Shown here piece after piece: positions 1 through 6,805 of a DNA stretch of 38,562 nucleotides. Each line of letters begins with the position of its first letter. The first letter of the stretch is position 1. The position numbers and the translations under genes were made by a program. The stretch comes from CFX2 sp014338005 (lineage in GTDB: Bacteria; Chloroflexota; Anaerolineae; Aggregatilineales; Phototrophicaceae), in assembly GCA_030263555.1 (NCBI GenBank), contig SZPE01000041.1:1-38562 (forward strand). The letters run 5' to 3'. Below the pieces are notes generated by a model. That model saw nothing but the letters and a program-made list of their open reading frames with translations, was not told the DNA's origin and searched no databases.

Positions 1-2121
1 CAGCGAGCCGCCGAACAGCCCGACATCGAGCGGGGCGTTACCGGTTTCGCTGATCGTGAGGGTGGTGGTGACGGGCGTGCCGACGGTGGATGTGCCGACG
101 TTGATAGTCGCGGTCGGCGCGGGCGAGGAGTCGTAGCCGGGAACGGCATCAGTGATGATGATGGTATAGTTTTGCGTTCCGGTGATCGTATTGTCGGCAT
201 CGTCGGCTGCCCTGACCGTGAACGGGAATGTACCGGCCAGTGTCGGCGTGCCGGACAGCAGGCCGCCGGGGGACAGGGTTAATCCGGGCGGCAGCGAACC
301 GGAAAACAGGTCAAAGGTATACGACCCGGAGCCGCCGCTGGCTGTGATGGTCTGGTCAGGATAAAGCACGCCGACCGCGCCGTCTGGCAGGACAGTTGGG
401 GACAGCAGCAGCAGGGCGCGGCAGTTAAGGGTATAGGATACGCTTGGGCGAACCGGGTCGGTGGTATCAAAGGTGAGTATGGCGGTACGGTCGCCGGCGG
501 CCAGGGGTGTGCAGCGGATTACGACCGTCCAGTCATCATCCGGCCCCAGCGTAAACGGCGGCGCTGTTCCGGCTACCAGGCTGAAGTCTGCGGCGTTCGT
601 CCCGCTGAAGAAGCCGGCTGCCGGTTCGGAGACGGTCAGATTGGCCGTCCCCAGATTGGTAGTATACAGATTGCCGGTGACCGAACTGCCGAACGCGGTC
701 GTGCCGAGGTCTATGACCTCGCCAGGGGCAGGAGCGGACACGTAAACCGGCGTGGGTACGGAGGCAACGTCGCAGTCAACGGTGTAGGTGGCCGGGCTGC
801 CGGCGGCGTTATGTTCGACCGTCACCCCGGTTGTGAACAGCCCCGGCCCGGTGTCAGCATCGCATTGAATCTCAATCGTTATCGGGCCGCCCCCGGCAGG
901 CACATTAAAACTGGCCGCCGACAGCAGAGAAAAATCGGTCAGATTATCTAAATTCACCTGCGTGATGTTCAGCGTTGCCGTTCCGGGATTACGTACCTGG
1001 ATGACGGCGCTGGCCGGCACGCCTTCAGTGGTGAAGATCGTCAGCAGGCTGCCGGGGTCAGGGTCTGGCAAGGGGGCGGAGAGGTAAATCGGCGCGTCCA
1101 CCACCTCAACACACTCCGAAAACTCGGATGTGTCGTTGTTCGGCGCGGTCGCCGTCACGGTCAAAAAGTCGCCGGCGATCAGCGTCAGTCCCGAAATATT
1201 AAACGAGGCATCACCTGCGGCGTCAGTGGTTACGTCCAGATAATCAAGATAATTTTCCCCTTCGCCATAGCCGGAAGGGTCGCAGGCGGCGTTACGATAA
1301 AATTCGACGCGGTAGGTGGTATCCGGCGCGCTGGCGAGCGTGCCGGTAACGCTGCCGGGCGTGGCTGCCGTAATGACGGGGAAGTTCTGAAGGTTGTTTG
1401 GCCCGCCATCCGCATCCCCTGCATCGTTCAGCGTGACGCCAGCCGGGAACAGGTCAATACCCAACCCGCCGTTGTCAAAAATCGTGTTGCCCAGGATAGC
1501 GTTGTTGACGGCAGCACCCGGTACTCCACCGTCATTTATAATGATGCCGGGGCCGACATTATTGGTAATGAGATTGCCGGAGCCGCCGACCATGCCGCCG
1601 ACCCGGTTGCCGCTGCTAAGAATTTCGATACCGATACCGTTTGGCAGTGGGTTAACCCCATCCGTGCCGATGTAATTATTGGTAATGATGCTGCCGCTGC
1701 CGGCAATCTGGATGCCGGCGCCCTCGAACCTGCCGAGAGCCAGGCCGCTGATCGTGCTGCCGCCGCCGGAAATGATGATGCCATTCGCGCCTGGGACGGC
1801 TGAAGAGCCGTCAAGTATAATCAGCGGCGAGCCGGTAAAACCCGGCTGCGTCGTGCCGTCAATGATGACAGGATCGGTGATGTTGAGCGCGGAAAGCAGG
1901 AAAATCGTTTGCGTACCCGTGTCAATGCTGAATTGAATCGTGTCCAGAACGCCTATGGAAGCGTTTGCGTCGGCTATCGCCTGCCGTAAACTGCCCGCGC
2001 CGTCATCGTCCGCGTTCGTCACGATGAACGTGGCCGCCCGGCTGATCTGAAACGACGAAAAACCCCATATCAGGGCCAATAACGCGGCTAAAAAACTGGT
2101 TGAAACCCGCCGGGGGCGCAT
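1..2121 (-). CDS. Secreted beta-helix / choice-of-anchor-D repeat protein (C-terminus beyond left edge)
   Basis: Partial gene: 707 codons read without a stop from an ATG at 2121 to base 1, and the stop lies outside the window. An AAGGAG ribosome site sits 8 nt before the ATG. Residues 1-29 form a signal peptide (basic MRPRR start, hydrophobic core, cut near SRAA). Next comes the motif VTNADDDGAGSLRQAI, typical of bacterial secreted parallel beta-helix proteins, and a Gly/Asn-rich right-handed beta-helix to about residue 240 (repeats such as ITNNYIG, ITNNVGPGI, ILGNTIFDNGG). A beta-sandwich segment ending near TSEFSECVEV (about 337) follows. Then come two choice-of-anchor-D-like (ASH/HYDIN-type) Ig folds, a putative Ig domain of the He_PIG type (about 575-657, with LPPGLTLS and LSGTPT), and the start of another anchor-D-like repeat. 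It is probably a surface or extracellular adhesin-like protein. No enzyme activity can be assigned. Confidence 0.85.
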   Translation of the reverse strand, partial: MRPRRVSTSFLAALLALIWGFSSFQISRAATFIVTNADDDGAGSLRQAIADANASIGVLDTIQFSIDTGTQTIFLLSALNITDPVIIDGTTQPGFTGSPLIILDGSSAVPGANGIIISGGGSTISGLALGRFEGAGIQIAGSGSIITNNYIGTDGVNPLPNGIGIEILSSGNRVGGMVGGSGNLITNNVGPGIIINDGGVPGAAVNNAILGNTIFDNGGLGIDLFPAGVTLNDAGDADGGPNNLQNFPVITAATPGSVTGTLASAPDTTYRVEFYRNAACDPSGYGEGENYLDYLDVTTDAAGDASFNISGLTLIAGDFLTVTATAPNNDTSEFSECVEVVDAPIYLSAPLPDPDPGSLLTIFTTEGVPASAVIQVRNPGTATLNITQVNLDNLTDFSLLSAASFNVPAGGGPITIEIQCDADTGPGLFTTGVTVEHNAAGSPATYTVDCDVASVPTPVYVSAPAPGEVIDLGTTAFGSSVTGNLYTTNLGTANLTVSEPAAGFFSGTNAADFSLVAGTAPPFTLGPDDDWTVVIRCTPLAAGDRTAILTFDTTDPVRPSVSYTLNCRALLLLSPTVLPDGAVGVLYPDQTITASGGSGSYTFDLFSGSLPPGLTLSPGGLLSGTPTLAGTFPFTVRAADDADNTITGTQNYTIIITDAVPGYDSSPAPTATINVGTSTVGTPVTTTLTISETGNAPLDVGLFGGSL

Positions 2122-2156
2122 GGCACGCTCTCCTTGTGGTTATTTAACTATTCAGG

Positions 2157-2179
2157 CTTAAGTTTCAGTATACCTTAAG
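2157..2179. promoter_or_regulatory. Paired CTTAAG half-sites upstream of the beta-helix gene
   Basis: Two CTTAAG palindromes (2157-2162 and 2174-2179) lie 17 bp apart, start to start, in the leader of the secreted beta-helix gene. A TATACT sequence on the minus strand, which could be the -10 box, lies between them. The layout would suit a regulator binding over the promoter. No good -35 box is visible and no regulator is known, so this is only suggestive. Confidence 0.25.
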
Positions 2180-2297
2180 TCTGCCTCATGGAATGTCAGC
2201 GAATTGATAAAAACCACCGGTTTCCGCCGCGTTAAGAATAGATAGCATGGGGGAGATTCGTACTATTGATATTGAAACCTGCCAGGATTTGCGATTT

Positions 2298-2876
2298 TTA
2301 TGCCTGTTTCCAGCGCGGATTGTCTATCACGGTTGGCCGACCATCCCGTTCGACGACCAGTTTGCGGAAGCCTTTCTGCTCAATCGTTCCGTAATCGTGT
2401 CCGGCGTTGGCCGGGTAGGCGAAATAAAACACCAGATCGTCCGCCAGGCTGGTATTTACCGTTCGGTGTGCCCAGCGCGGCAGCACATACACCACCTGGC
2501 CGGGCCGGAATTCCAGCACCTCGGCCTCGCCTTCTGGCGTTTCCATCACGATCATGCCCTGCCCGCTCAGGCAGTAATAAACTTCGCCCGTGTCGAGTAC
2601 CTGATGGAAATGACCTTTGGTCATAAAATACTCGTCGCCTACTTTGCCGGGGTGGATAATCGAAATTCCTTGCAGCAGTTCACCAGCTGCTTCTGGTCGT
2701 TTGATTTCGTACACTTCATAAAGTAGCGTATCCTCACTGGACAGCATGGTTTCATAAACCATCTGGTCGAGATACTGCCCCTTCATCGAGGACAGCCGCC
2801 GCATGATGTGGTTGTCCCACACCGACGGCTTGCCCGCGCCGAGGGGAAGCGAATATGCAAACGGTTTTTCACGCAT
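2298..2876 (-). CDS. pgiA: Glucose-6-phosphate isomerase, archaeal cupin type
   Basis: A 192-aa cupin-type phosphoglucose isomerase that interconverts glucose-6-phosphate and fructose-6-phosphate in the cytoplasm. It is unrelated in fold to the usual bacterial Pgi. The cupin core has TKGHFH (His89, His91), EVYYCLSGQG (Glu98) and YVLPRWAHRTVN (His137). These match the metal ligands of the Pyrococcus enzyme, and PANAGHDYGTI plus the VIDNPRWK tail are also family hallmarks. The ATG at 2876 is chosen because GGAG lies 8 nt upstream and the protein then has the family's usual length; an in-frame upstream ATG at 2975 would add 33 unmatched residues and overlap the previous gene. It lies 62 nt after a DUF1349 gene on the same strand, so the two are probably co-transcribed. 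A LacI-like palindrome lies just upstream. Confidence 0.93.
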   Translation of the reverse strand: MREKPFAYSLPLGAGKPSVWDNHIMRRLSSMKGQYLDQMVYETMLSSEDTLLYEVYEIKRPEAAGELLQGISIIHPGKVGDEYFMTKGHFHQVLDTGEVYYCLSGQGMIVMETPEGEAEVLEFRPGQVVYVLPRWAHRTVNTSLADDLVFYFAYPANAGHDYGTIEQKGFRKLVVERDGRPTVIDNPRWKQA

Positions 2877-2904
2877 GGTATTTTCTCCATTTATGGGGTT
2901 GCTC

Positions 2905-2916
2905 TGGAACGTTTCA
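2905..2916. promoter_or_regulatory. Possible LacI-family operator before pgiA
   Basis: TGGAACGTTTCA is a near-perfect palindrome around the central CG, with an imperfect match only at the third position of each arm. This is the form LacI-family operators usually take (TGAAACGTTTCA-like). It lies about 29 nt upstream of the pgiA start. The stronger site TTAAACGTTTAA at 17919 shares the AACGTT core. A shared regulator is possible but unproven. Confidence 0.3.
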
Positions 2917-2938
2917 AAGGCCGCGCTGTCTGATGGGA

Positions 2939-3490
2939 CTAGTTGACAGCAGTGTCTTCGACGCGAAGTTTCCATCCCTGGAAAGTTACGTCAAAGCCGC
3001 TGCCTTCCGGTGAGCAGCACATCAGGCCGACCTGAAGCCGTTCTTCCAGCGTCAGGTAGGCCAGCCGCAGCATGGTATACGCCTGACCATCCAGTGAATA
3101 ATGAATCTCCAGCGCATCACCGTGCCGGGAAACCCGCAGCCAGATGGCCGCCGGGTTTTGCGGAAGCGGCACGACCGACCAGTCGGAATAATCGCGCGTG
3201 ACGACGACGCTGGCCTGCTGCACGCCGCCCACATATTCAATGCCGCATTTGAGCCAGTGAAGCGCATCCAGCCGAACCATGATGCCGGCCTGGTCATACA
3301 GATCGCGGTACTGGCCGCTGATTTTGACTTCGGTGACGAAATTGCCCGCGACCGGACGAAAATAAAAGTGGCCGTTGTCCCGGATAAACCCGTAGTGTGT
3401 CTTGCGCCAGAAATCGGTTTTGGAGCCGGTGGTCACTTGAATAACACCATCCTGATCCTGCCAGGATGGCGGCTCGTTGTACCATTCCAT
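2939..3490 (-). CDS. DUF1349 family protein (concanavalin-A-like fold)
   Basis: A 183-aa cytoplasmic protein without signal peptide. The start MEWYNEPPSW, then TTGSKTDFWRKTHYGFIRDNGHFYF, AGIMVRLDALHWLKCGIEY, VVVTRDYSDWS and LQVGLMCCSPEG follow the DUF1349 family (once called 'regulation of enolase protein 1'), which adopts a concanavalin-A-like beta-sandwich. The biochemical role of the family is not settled; sugar or glycan binding is often assumed from the fold. An AAGGA ribosome site lies 7 nt before the ATG. It sits between a sugar-isomerase-like gene and the cupin phosphoglucose isomerase on the same strand, so a link to carbohydrate metabolism is likely. Confidence 0.85.
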   Translation of the reverse strand: MEWYNEPPSWQDQDGVIQVTTGSKTDFWRKTHYGFIRDNGHFYFRPVAGNFVTEVKISGQYRDLYDQAGIMVRLDALHWLKCGIEYVGGVQQASVVVTRDYSDWSVVPLPQNPAAIWLRVSRHGDALEIHYSLDGQAYTMLRLAYLTLEERLQVGLMCCSPEGSGFDVTFQGWKLRVEDTAVN

Positions 3491-3528
3491 AAAATCATCC
3501 TTGTATTGACCTATAGGGGCAGGTTAAA

Positions 3529-3550
3529 GGGGCGCATAATTATGCGCCCC
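3529..3550. repeat. Perfect 22-bp GC-rich palindrome (hairpin) between isomerase and DUF1349 genes
   Basis: The 22 bases are their own reverse complement, with arm GGGGCGCATAA. As RNA they would form a hairpin starting 15 nt after the isomerase-like stop codon, followed on the minus strand by only a short TTTAA. It could act as a weak terminator or mRNA-stabilising hairpin. Its core (GGGGCGC...GCGCCCC) recurs after both solute-binding-protein genes in this window (10263-10290 and 21534-21566), which suggests a dispersed REP-like element. Confidence 0.8.
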
Positions 3551-3565
3551 CACCGGTTACAATGG

Positions 3566-5215
3566 CTAAAGGTTCACATCACCGCACAGATGCACCTGGA
3601 TGCCCATCGCCTGCATCATGGCCGCTTTCGCCGCCAGGGCTTTATCGGCATCGGCGGCGGATGGCGCGTAGGCCACATTCAGATGATTGGCTTTGTGCCG
3701 CGCCATCATCTGGTCGCGGGTAATGCCGTGTAAAACGGCGTGCATGATCGGCCACTGCGTCGTGGTCGCCTGCCAGCGGCGCTGCGTTTCGGCATCCGGC
3801 AGCGTGACCACCGTCGCGCGCCCGATGTCGCAGTGCAGCTCGCCGTTCATCACAAAAACGCGGCTCCATACGATCTCGCCGGGTTTGCTGATGCCCTTCA
3901 GCGTGCCGCCGCCCAGACGGAAGTACATCGGCGGCTGGCGCTCGCTGGAAGCGCCGGCATAACCGTTAATGAAATGCGAAGCCGGGGCCGCGCCGGAGAT
4001 GAGGAATACCCACACGAAGTCGTCCACGCCGTCGCCCTGGAAGTGTTCGCCGTAACGTAAATCGTGCAGAGTCGTGGCCGGGTCGAAGCCCATAACACTC
4101 CACACGCGGTTTGTTACCAGCGCGTCTACGCCGGCGCACTCGTCCACTTCGTTAAAGTGCGGAAGCGCCTGCCCGGCATACAGCTCCTTGCCGTTAGCAT
4201 CATAAACCGGTGGGCGCTCGACGTTATTGAGCAGCCCCTCAACCAGGTCGGACGCCGGCGCCATATCTTTAAGACCCTGCTGGTATTGAATACCGATCGC
4301 GTCGCAGCCGAAATCGTGCGCGATTCGCACAGCGGCGATATACATCTTACACTGCTCAAGAATCTGGTGATCGGTCAGATCGGTTTCTTCGTTCGGCCCG
4401 GTGACGAACTTCACGCCGCGCGCGTCCAACCAATCGCGGACTTTCTGCGCTTCGGCATCACTTACCGTCCGCATGGCGGCGACCAGCGCCGACTGGCTGA
4501 GGCGCTCTTTGTAAATGCCAGCAGGGTTGATGAGTTCGTCATCAATGATGGCGTTATACATGCCCATGCAGCCTTCATCAAACACACCCAGGATGGCTTT
4601 TTCGTGTTTGAGTTTGGCGGCCAGCGCCTGCCCCAACGCGGCCTCGGCTGCCGGCGCCTGCGCCAGATCGAAGTGGCGGACATGGCTGGTATCATGGGTG
4701 ATTTTGCCTTCTTTGATCCACTGGCGAATACCCTTGAGGAAAAATTCATCGGTGAAGTCTTCGCTCCAGATGCTGCTGTATTGAACGCCCATCTTGGTCA
4801 GCGAGCCGTTGAGGTTGAGCAGGCCGACCAGCCCCGGCCATTGACCGCTCCAGTTAGCAACCGTCAGGATCGGCCCCCGGTGGCTGCGAAGCCCTGCCAG
4901 AACGTGATGACTGTACTGCCAGACGGCCTCGGCGACGATGAGCCGGGCTTCAGGATGGATGTTTTTAAACACCTCCATGCCCATACGCTGGTTCCAGATG
5001 AAACCGTGTTTAAGGTCGGGATCGTAAGGATGACCGCGTTTAACCGTGATTCCCTCTTTGGCAAAAGCGGCTGTTACACGCTGTTCCATATCGTGCTGGG
5101 CCGGCCAGCAGACTTGATTCGCCGATAATCGTAAATCGCCGCTGGCGATGAGAACAGCTTCATTTTCCCCAATCGGAGTGGGTTGTTCGATTTGAGGTAC
5201 GGCATAACTGGACAT
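3566..5215 (-). CDS. L-fucose/L-arabinose isomerase-fold sugar isomerase-like protein
   Basis: A 549-aa cytoplasmic protein that resembles proteins annotated as fucose isomerase (FucI/AraA-fold family), which convert an aldose to a ketose with a divalent metal. Visible stretches include an N-terminal substrate-region motif TVANWSGQWPGLVGLLNLNG, a central FDEGCMGMYNAIIDDE with acidic residues that could bind metal, and a C-terminal RHKANHLNVAY with histidines placed like the C-terminal metal/substrate His of FucI. It differs strongly from E. coli FucI, so the substrate is unknown. The ATG at 5215 is preferred over the in-frame GTG at 5222-5224 because AAGGTG, 6 nt upstream, would be its ribosome site. 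It is the first gene of a probable three-gene run with DUF1349 and pgiA. A 70-bp inverted repeat lies about 76 nt upstream. Confidence 0.75.
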   Translation of the reverse strand: MSSYAVPQIEQPTPIGENEAVLIASGDLRLSANQVCWPAQHDMEQRVTAAFAKEGITVKRGHPYDPDLKHGFIWNQRMGMEVFKNIHPEARLIVAEAVWQYSHHVLAGLRSHRGPILTVANWSGQWPGLVGLLNLNGSLTKMGVQYSSIWSEDFTDEFFLKGIRQWIKEGKITHDTSHVRHFDLAQAPAAEAALGQALAAKLKHEKAILGVFDEGCMGMYNAIIDDELINPAGIYKERLSQSALVAAMRTVSDAEAQKVRDWLDARGVKFVTGPNEETDLTDHQILEQCKMYIAAVRIAHDFGCDAIGIQYQQGLKDMAPASDLVEGLLNNVERPPVYDANGKELYAGQALPHFNEVDECAGVDALVTNRVWSVMGFDPATTLHDLRYGEHFQGDGVDDFVWVFLISGAAPASHFINGYAGASSERQPPMYFRLGGGTLKGISKPGEIVWSRVFVMNGELHCDIGRATVVTLPDAETQRRWQATTTQWPIMHAVLHGITRDQMMARHKANHLNVAYAPSAADADKALAAKAAMMQAMGIQVHLCGDVNL

Positions 5216-5290
5216 TATTTTCACCTTTTGTGCAAAAATGAGGCATCAAGCCGGATGTGACAGCTCTTTCATAGGTGGAATGGCTTGTGA

Positions 5291-5360
5291 GTGAGACTGC
5301 ATTATTGACCTGAAATCTATAAACAATGTTTGTTCAGATTATGTAATAGTGCCGTCTCAC
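5291..5360. repeat. 70-bp imperfect inverted repeat upstream of the isomerase gene
   Basis: Outer arms GTGAGACTGCATTATT (5291-5306) and AATAGTGCCGTCTCAC (5345-5360) pair at 14 of 16 positions about a centre near 5325.5. Nearly the same centre holds a second dyad, AAACAATGTTT (5321-5331), flanked by AATCT/AGATT. The element could be a small inverted-repeat element (ends TGAGAC...GTCTCA, similar to the TG...CA ends of IS3-type elements) or a regulatory dyad for the isomerase operon that starts at 5215. Confidence 0.65.
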
Positions 5361-5455
5361 CAGTCCGCATGGAGTATACCCCTCGCGGCCTAAAATCGCT
5401 ACCACAATGAGCGGCTGCCGGCGTTCGAGGGGCAGTTCCCAGGCTCAACTTTTGC

Positions 5456-5484
5456 TTGACCGCCCTGCAATTCGCTGCTAGAAT
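5456..5484 (+). promoter_or_regulatory. Sigma-70-type promoter of tRNA-Glu
   Basis: TTGACC (5456-5461) and TAGAAT (5479-5484) are separated by 17 bp. This is a close match to the housekeeping consensus. The tRNA begins 13 nt after the -10 box. Confidence 0.8.
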
Positions 5485-5497
5485 AACCCTAACCTCA

Positions 5498-5570
5498 GCC
5501 CCATTCGTCTAGAGGCCCAGGACGTAGCCCTCTCAAGGCTAAAACAGGGGTTCGAATCCCCTATGGGGCA
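5498..5570 (+). tRNA. tRNA-Glu (anticodon CTC)
   Basis: A 73-nt cloverleaf: acceptor GCCCCAT pairs with ATGGGGC (5563-5569), discriminator A at 5570. The anticodon stem TAGCC/GGCTA closes loop CTCTCAA with anticodon CTC at 5532-5534. The T-arm is GGGG-TTCGAAT-CCCC. The D-arm GTCTAGAGGCCCAGGAC is as in other bacterial tRNA-Glu. The 3' CCA is not encoded. Confidence 0.96.
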
Positions 5571-5583
5571 AATCATTCCTCAA

Positions 5584-5612
5584 GCCTTGACCCTGTGTGG
5601 TCAGGGCTTTTT
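5584..5612 (+). terminator. Rho-independent terminator after tRNA-Glu
   Basis: Stem GCCTTGACC / GGTCAGGGC (nine pairs, one T-G) with loop CTGTGT, followed directly by TTTTT. It starts 14 nt after the tRNA and so ends its transcript. Confidence 0.88.
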
Positions 5613-5640
5613 GGTTCTCCTCATCCGCGTAAAGCGCCGC

Positions 5641-5932
5641 GCGCAGTACCAGGAAACGATCAGCCATTACGGCCAGAGCTATAAGCGTGAAGCGGTGGCG
5701 AAAGCTGAAACTAGCGGCAGTGTGAGCCAGACAGCGCGCGAGCTGGGGATCAGCAACGAGAGCCTGCATACCTGGATCAAGCAGTACGGCCAACCTTTGT
5801 TCAGTCGGCAGAGTACCGGTTGGGCGATGGGTGAGCATCATGACATTATTCGACTATATCGAGTTGTTCTACAACCGTCAGCGGTTGTATTCCGGCATTG
5901 ACTATACCTGTCCGGTCAGCAATGCCGCTTGA
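5641..5932 (+). pseudogene. IS3-family transposase remnant (OrfA fragment joined to OrfB tail)
   Basis: Two fragments of an IS3-type transposase lie side by side in different frames. The first (about 5641-5800) encodes SYKREAVAKAETSGSVSQTA and then RELGISNESLHTWIKQYG, the helix-turn-helix of OrfA. The second (5840-5932) encodes MTLFDYIELFYNRQRLYSGI up to a TGA stop, the conserved C-terminal end of the OrfB integrase. The long OrfB catalytic core with the DDE residues is missing, so an internal deletion of most of the element explains what is seen. It is not functional. No clear terminal inverted repeats flank it. It lies about 30 nt after the tRNA-Glu terminator. Confidence 0.8.
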
Positions 5933-5952
5933 GCAGTTGTTAATCCCAAAAA

Positions 5953-5974
5953 CTGGGAGTAAACCATTCCCAAG
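5953..5974 (-). terminator. Weak terminator after the ydc operon
   Basis: On the minus strand, TTGGGA and TCCCAG can pair around a 9-nt loop and are followed by TTTTT. It begins about 30 nt after the ydcV stop. The stem is short (five to six pairs), so efficiency is uncertain. Confidence 0.45.
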
Positions 5975-6004
5975 TCACCGCCCATAATCGGATTATTTTT
6001 TGTT

Positions 6005-6805
6005 TTACTCGCCGGTTTTCTGCGTGAGGCGATAGGCGATCAAAATCGGAATGAACGTCGCGGCGATCACAAACAGCGCGGCGACATTCGTCACGGGCCG
6101 GTCACGCGGGCGGGTGAGCTGGCTCAGAATCCAGATCGGCAGGGTTTGCTGCTGGCCTGCGGTGAAGGTTGTTACGATTACTTCATCAAATGACAGCGCG
6201 AAGGCCAGCATTCCGCCCGCCAGCAGGGCGGTAGCAATATTCGGCAGCACAATGTAGCGAAATGTCTGAAAGGTCGAAGCTCCTAAATCCATGGAGGCTT
6301 CCATCTGCGAGCGGGCTGTGCGCCGCAGGCGGGCGATTACGTTGTTATATACGGTCACGATACAAAACGTCGTATGGCCGATGACGATAGTCCAGAATGT
6401 GAAGCCCATGTCGGTCAGGCTGATGGCCGAACGCAGCGAAATGCCGGTGACGATGCCCGGCAGCGCAATCGGCAGAATGACCAGCAGCGTCAGCGCATCT
6501 CTGCCGAAGAATTTGCCCCGGTAGATCGCACCGGCCAGCAGCGTTCCGAGTACAATCGCCAGTGTGGTCGCCACCGCCGCGACGGCAAGCGACAGGCTGA
6601 GCGCGTTCCAGAAGTCTGCCCGATTAACCAGTTCACCAATCCAGCGAGTGGTCAGCCCCGGCGGTGGAAACCTAAACGAGGCTTCCTCGGTGGTGAAAGC
6701 GTACAGGATGATGATAAGCAGCGGGAAGTGCAGAAACAGCAGCACCAGCCCGACGGCGATTTTTAGCCCCAGCGAGGCACGTCCGGTAGGATTAGAGGGC
6801 TTCAA
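6005..6805 (-). CDS. ydcV: Polyamine-type ABC transporter permease, YdcV/PotC-like
   Basis: A 266-aa inner-membrane permease with about six membrane segments. The binding-protein-dependent transport (EAA) loop reads EASMDLGASTFQTFRYIVLP and would contact the ATPase. It follows E. coli YdcV closely over most of its length: VFLHFP-like start, FPPPGLTTRW, LPIALPGIVTG, NVIARLRRT, ALSFDEVIVTTFTAG, and RPRDRPVTNVAAL. It is the last gene of the operon, and its start overlaps the end of ydcU by 14 nt, which suggests translational coupling. Together with YdcU it would form the membrane channel for putrescine or a related amine. Confidence 0.93.
   Translation of the reverse strand: MKPSNPTGRASLGLKIAVGLVLLFLHFPLLIIILYAFTTEEASFRFPPPGLTTRWIGELVNRADFWNALSLSLAVAAVATTLAIVLGTLLAGAIYRGKFFGRDALTLLVILPIALPGIVTGISLRSAISLTDMGFTFWTIVIGHTTFCIVTVYNNVIARLRRTARSQMEASMDLGASTFQTFRYIVLPNIATALLAGGMLAFALSFDEVIVTTFTAGQQQTLPIWILSQLTRPRDRPVTNVAALFVIAATFIPILIAYRLTQKTGE

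Noticed and set aside
2247..2726. A 159-codon plus-strand frame over pgiA
   Set aside because: It overlaps the well-supported phosphoglucose isomerase gene in antisense and has no recognisable features.
4064..5128. A 354-codon open frame on the plus strand opposite the isomerase gene
   Set aside because: It mirrors the minus-strand isomerase-like gene, has no recognisable product or ribosome site, and GC-rich codon structure explains it.
5498..5932. tRNA-Glu and the transposase remnant as an attachment site of an integrated island
   Set aside because: No integrase gene and no second copy of the tRNA 3' end is seen in the window.
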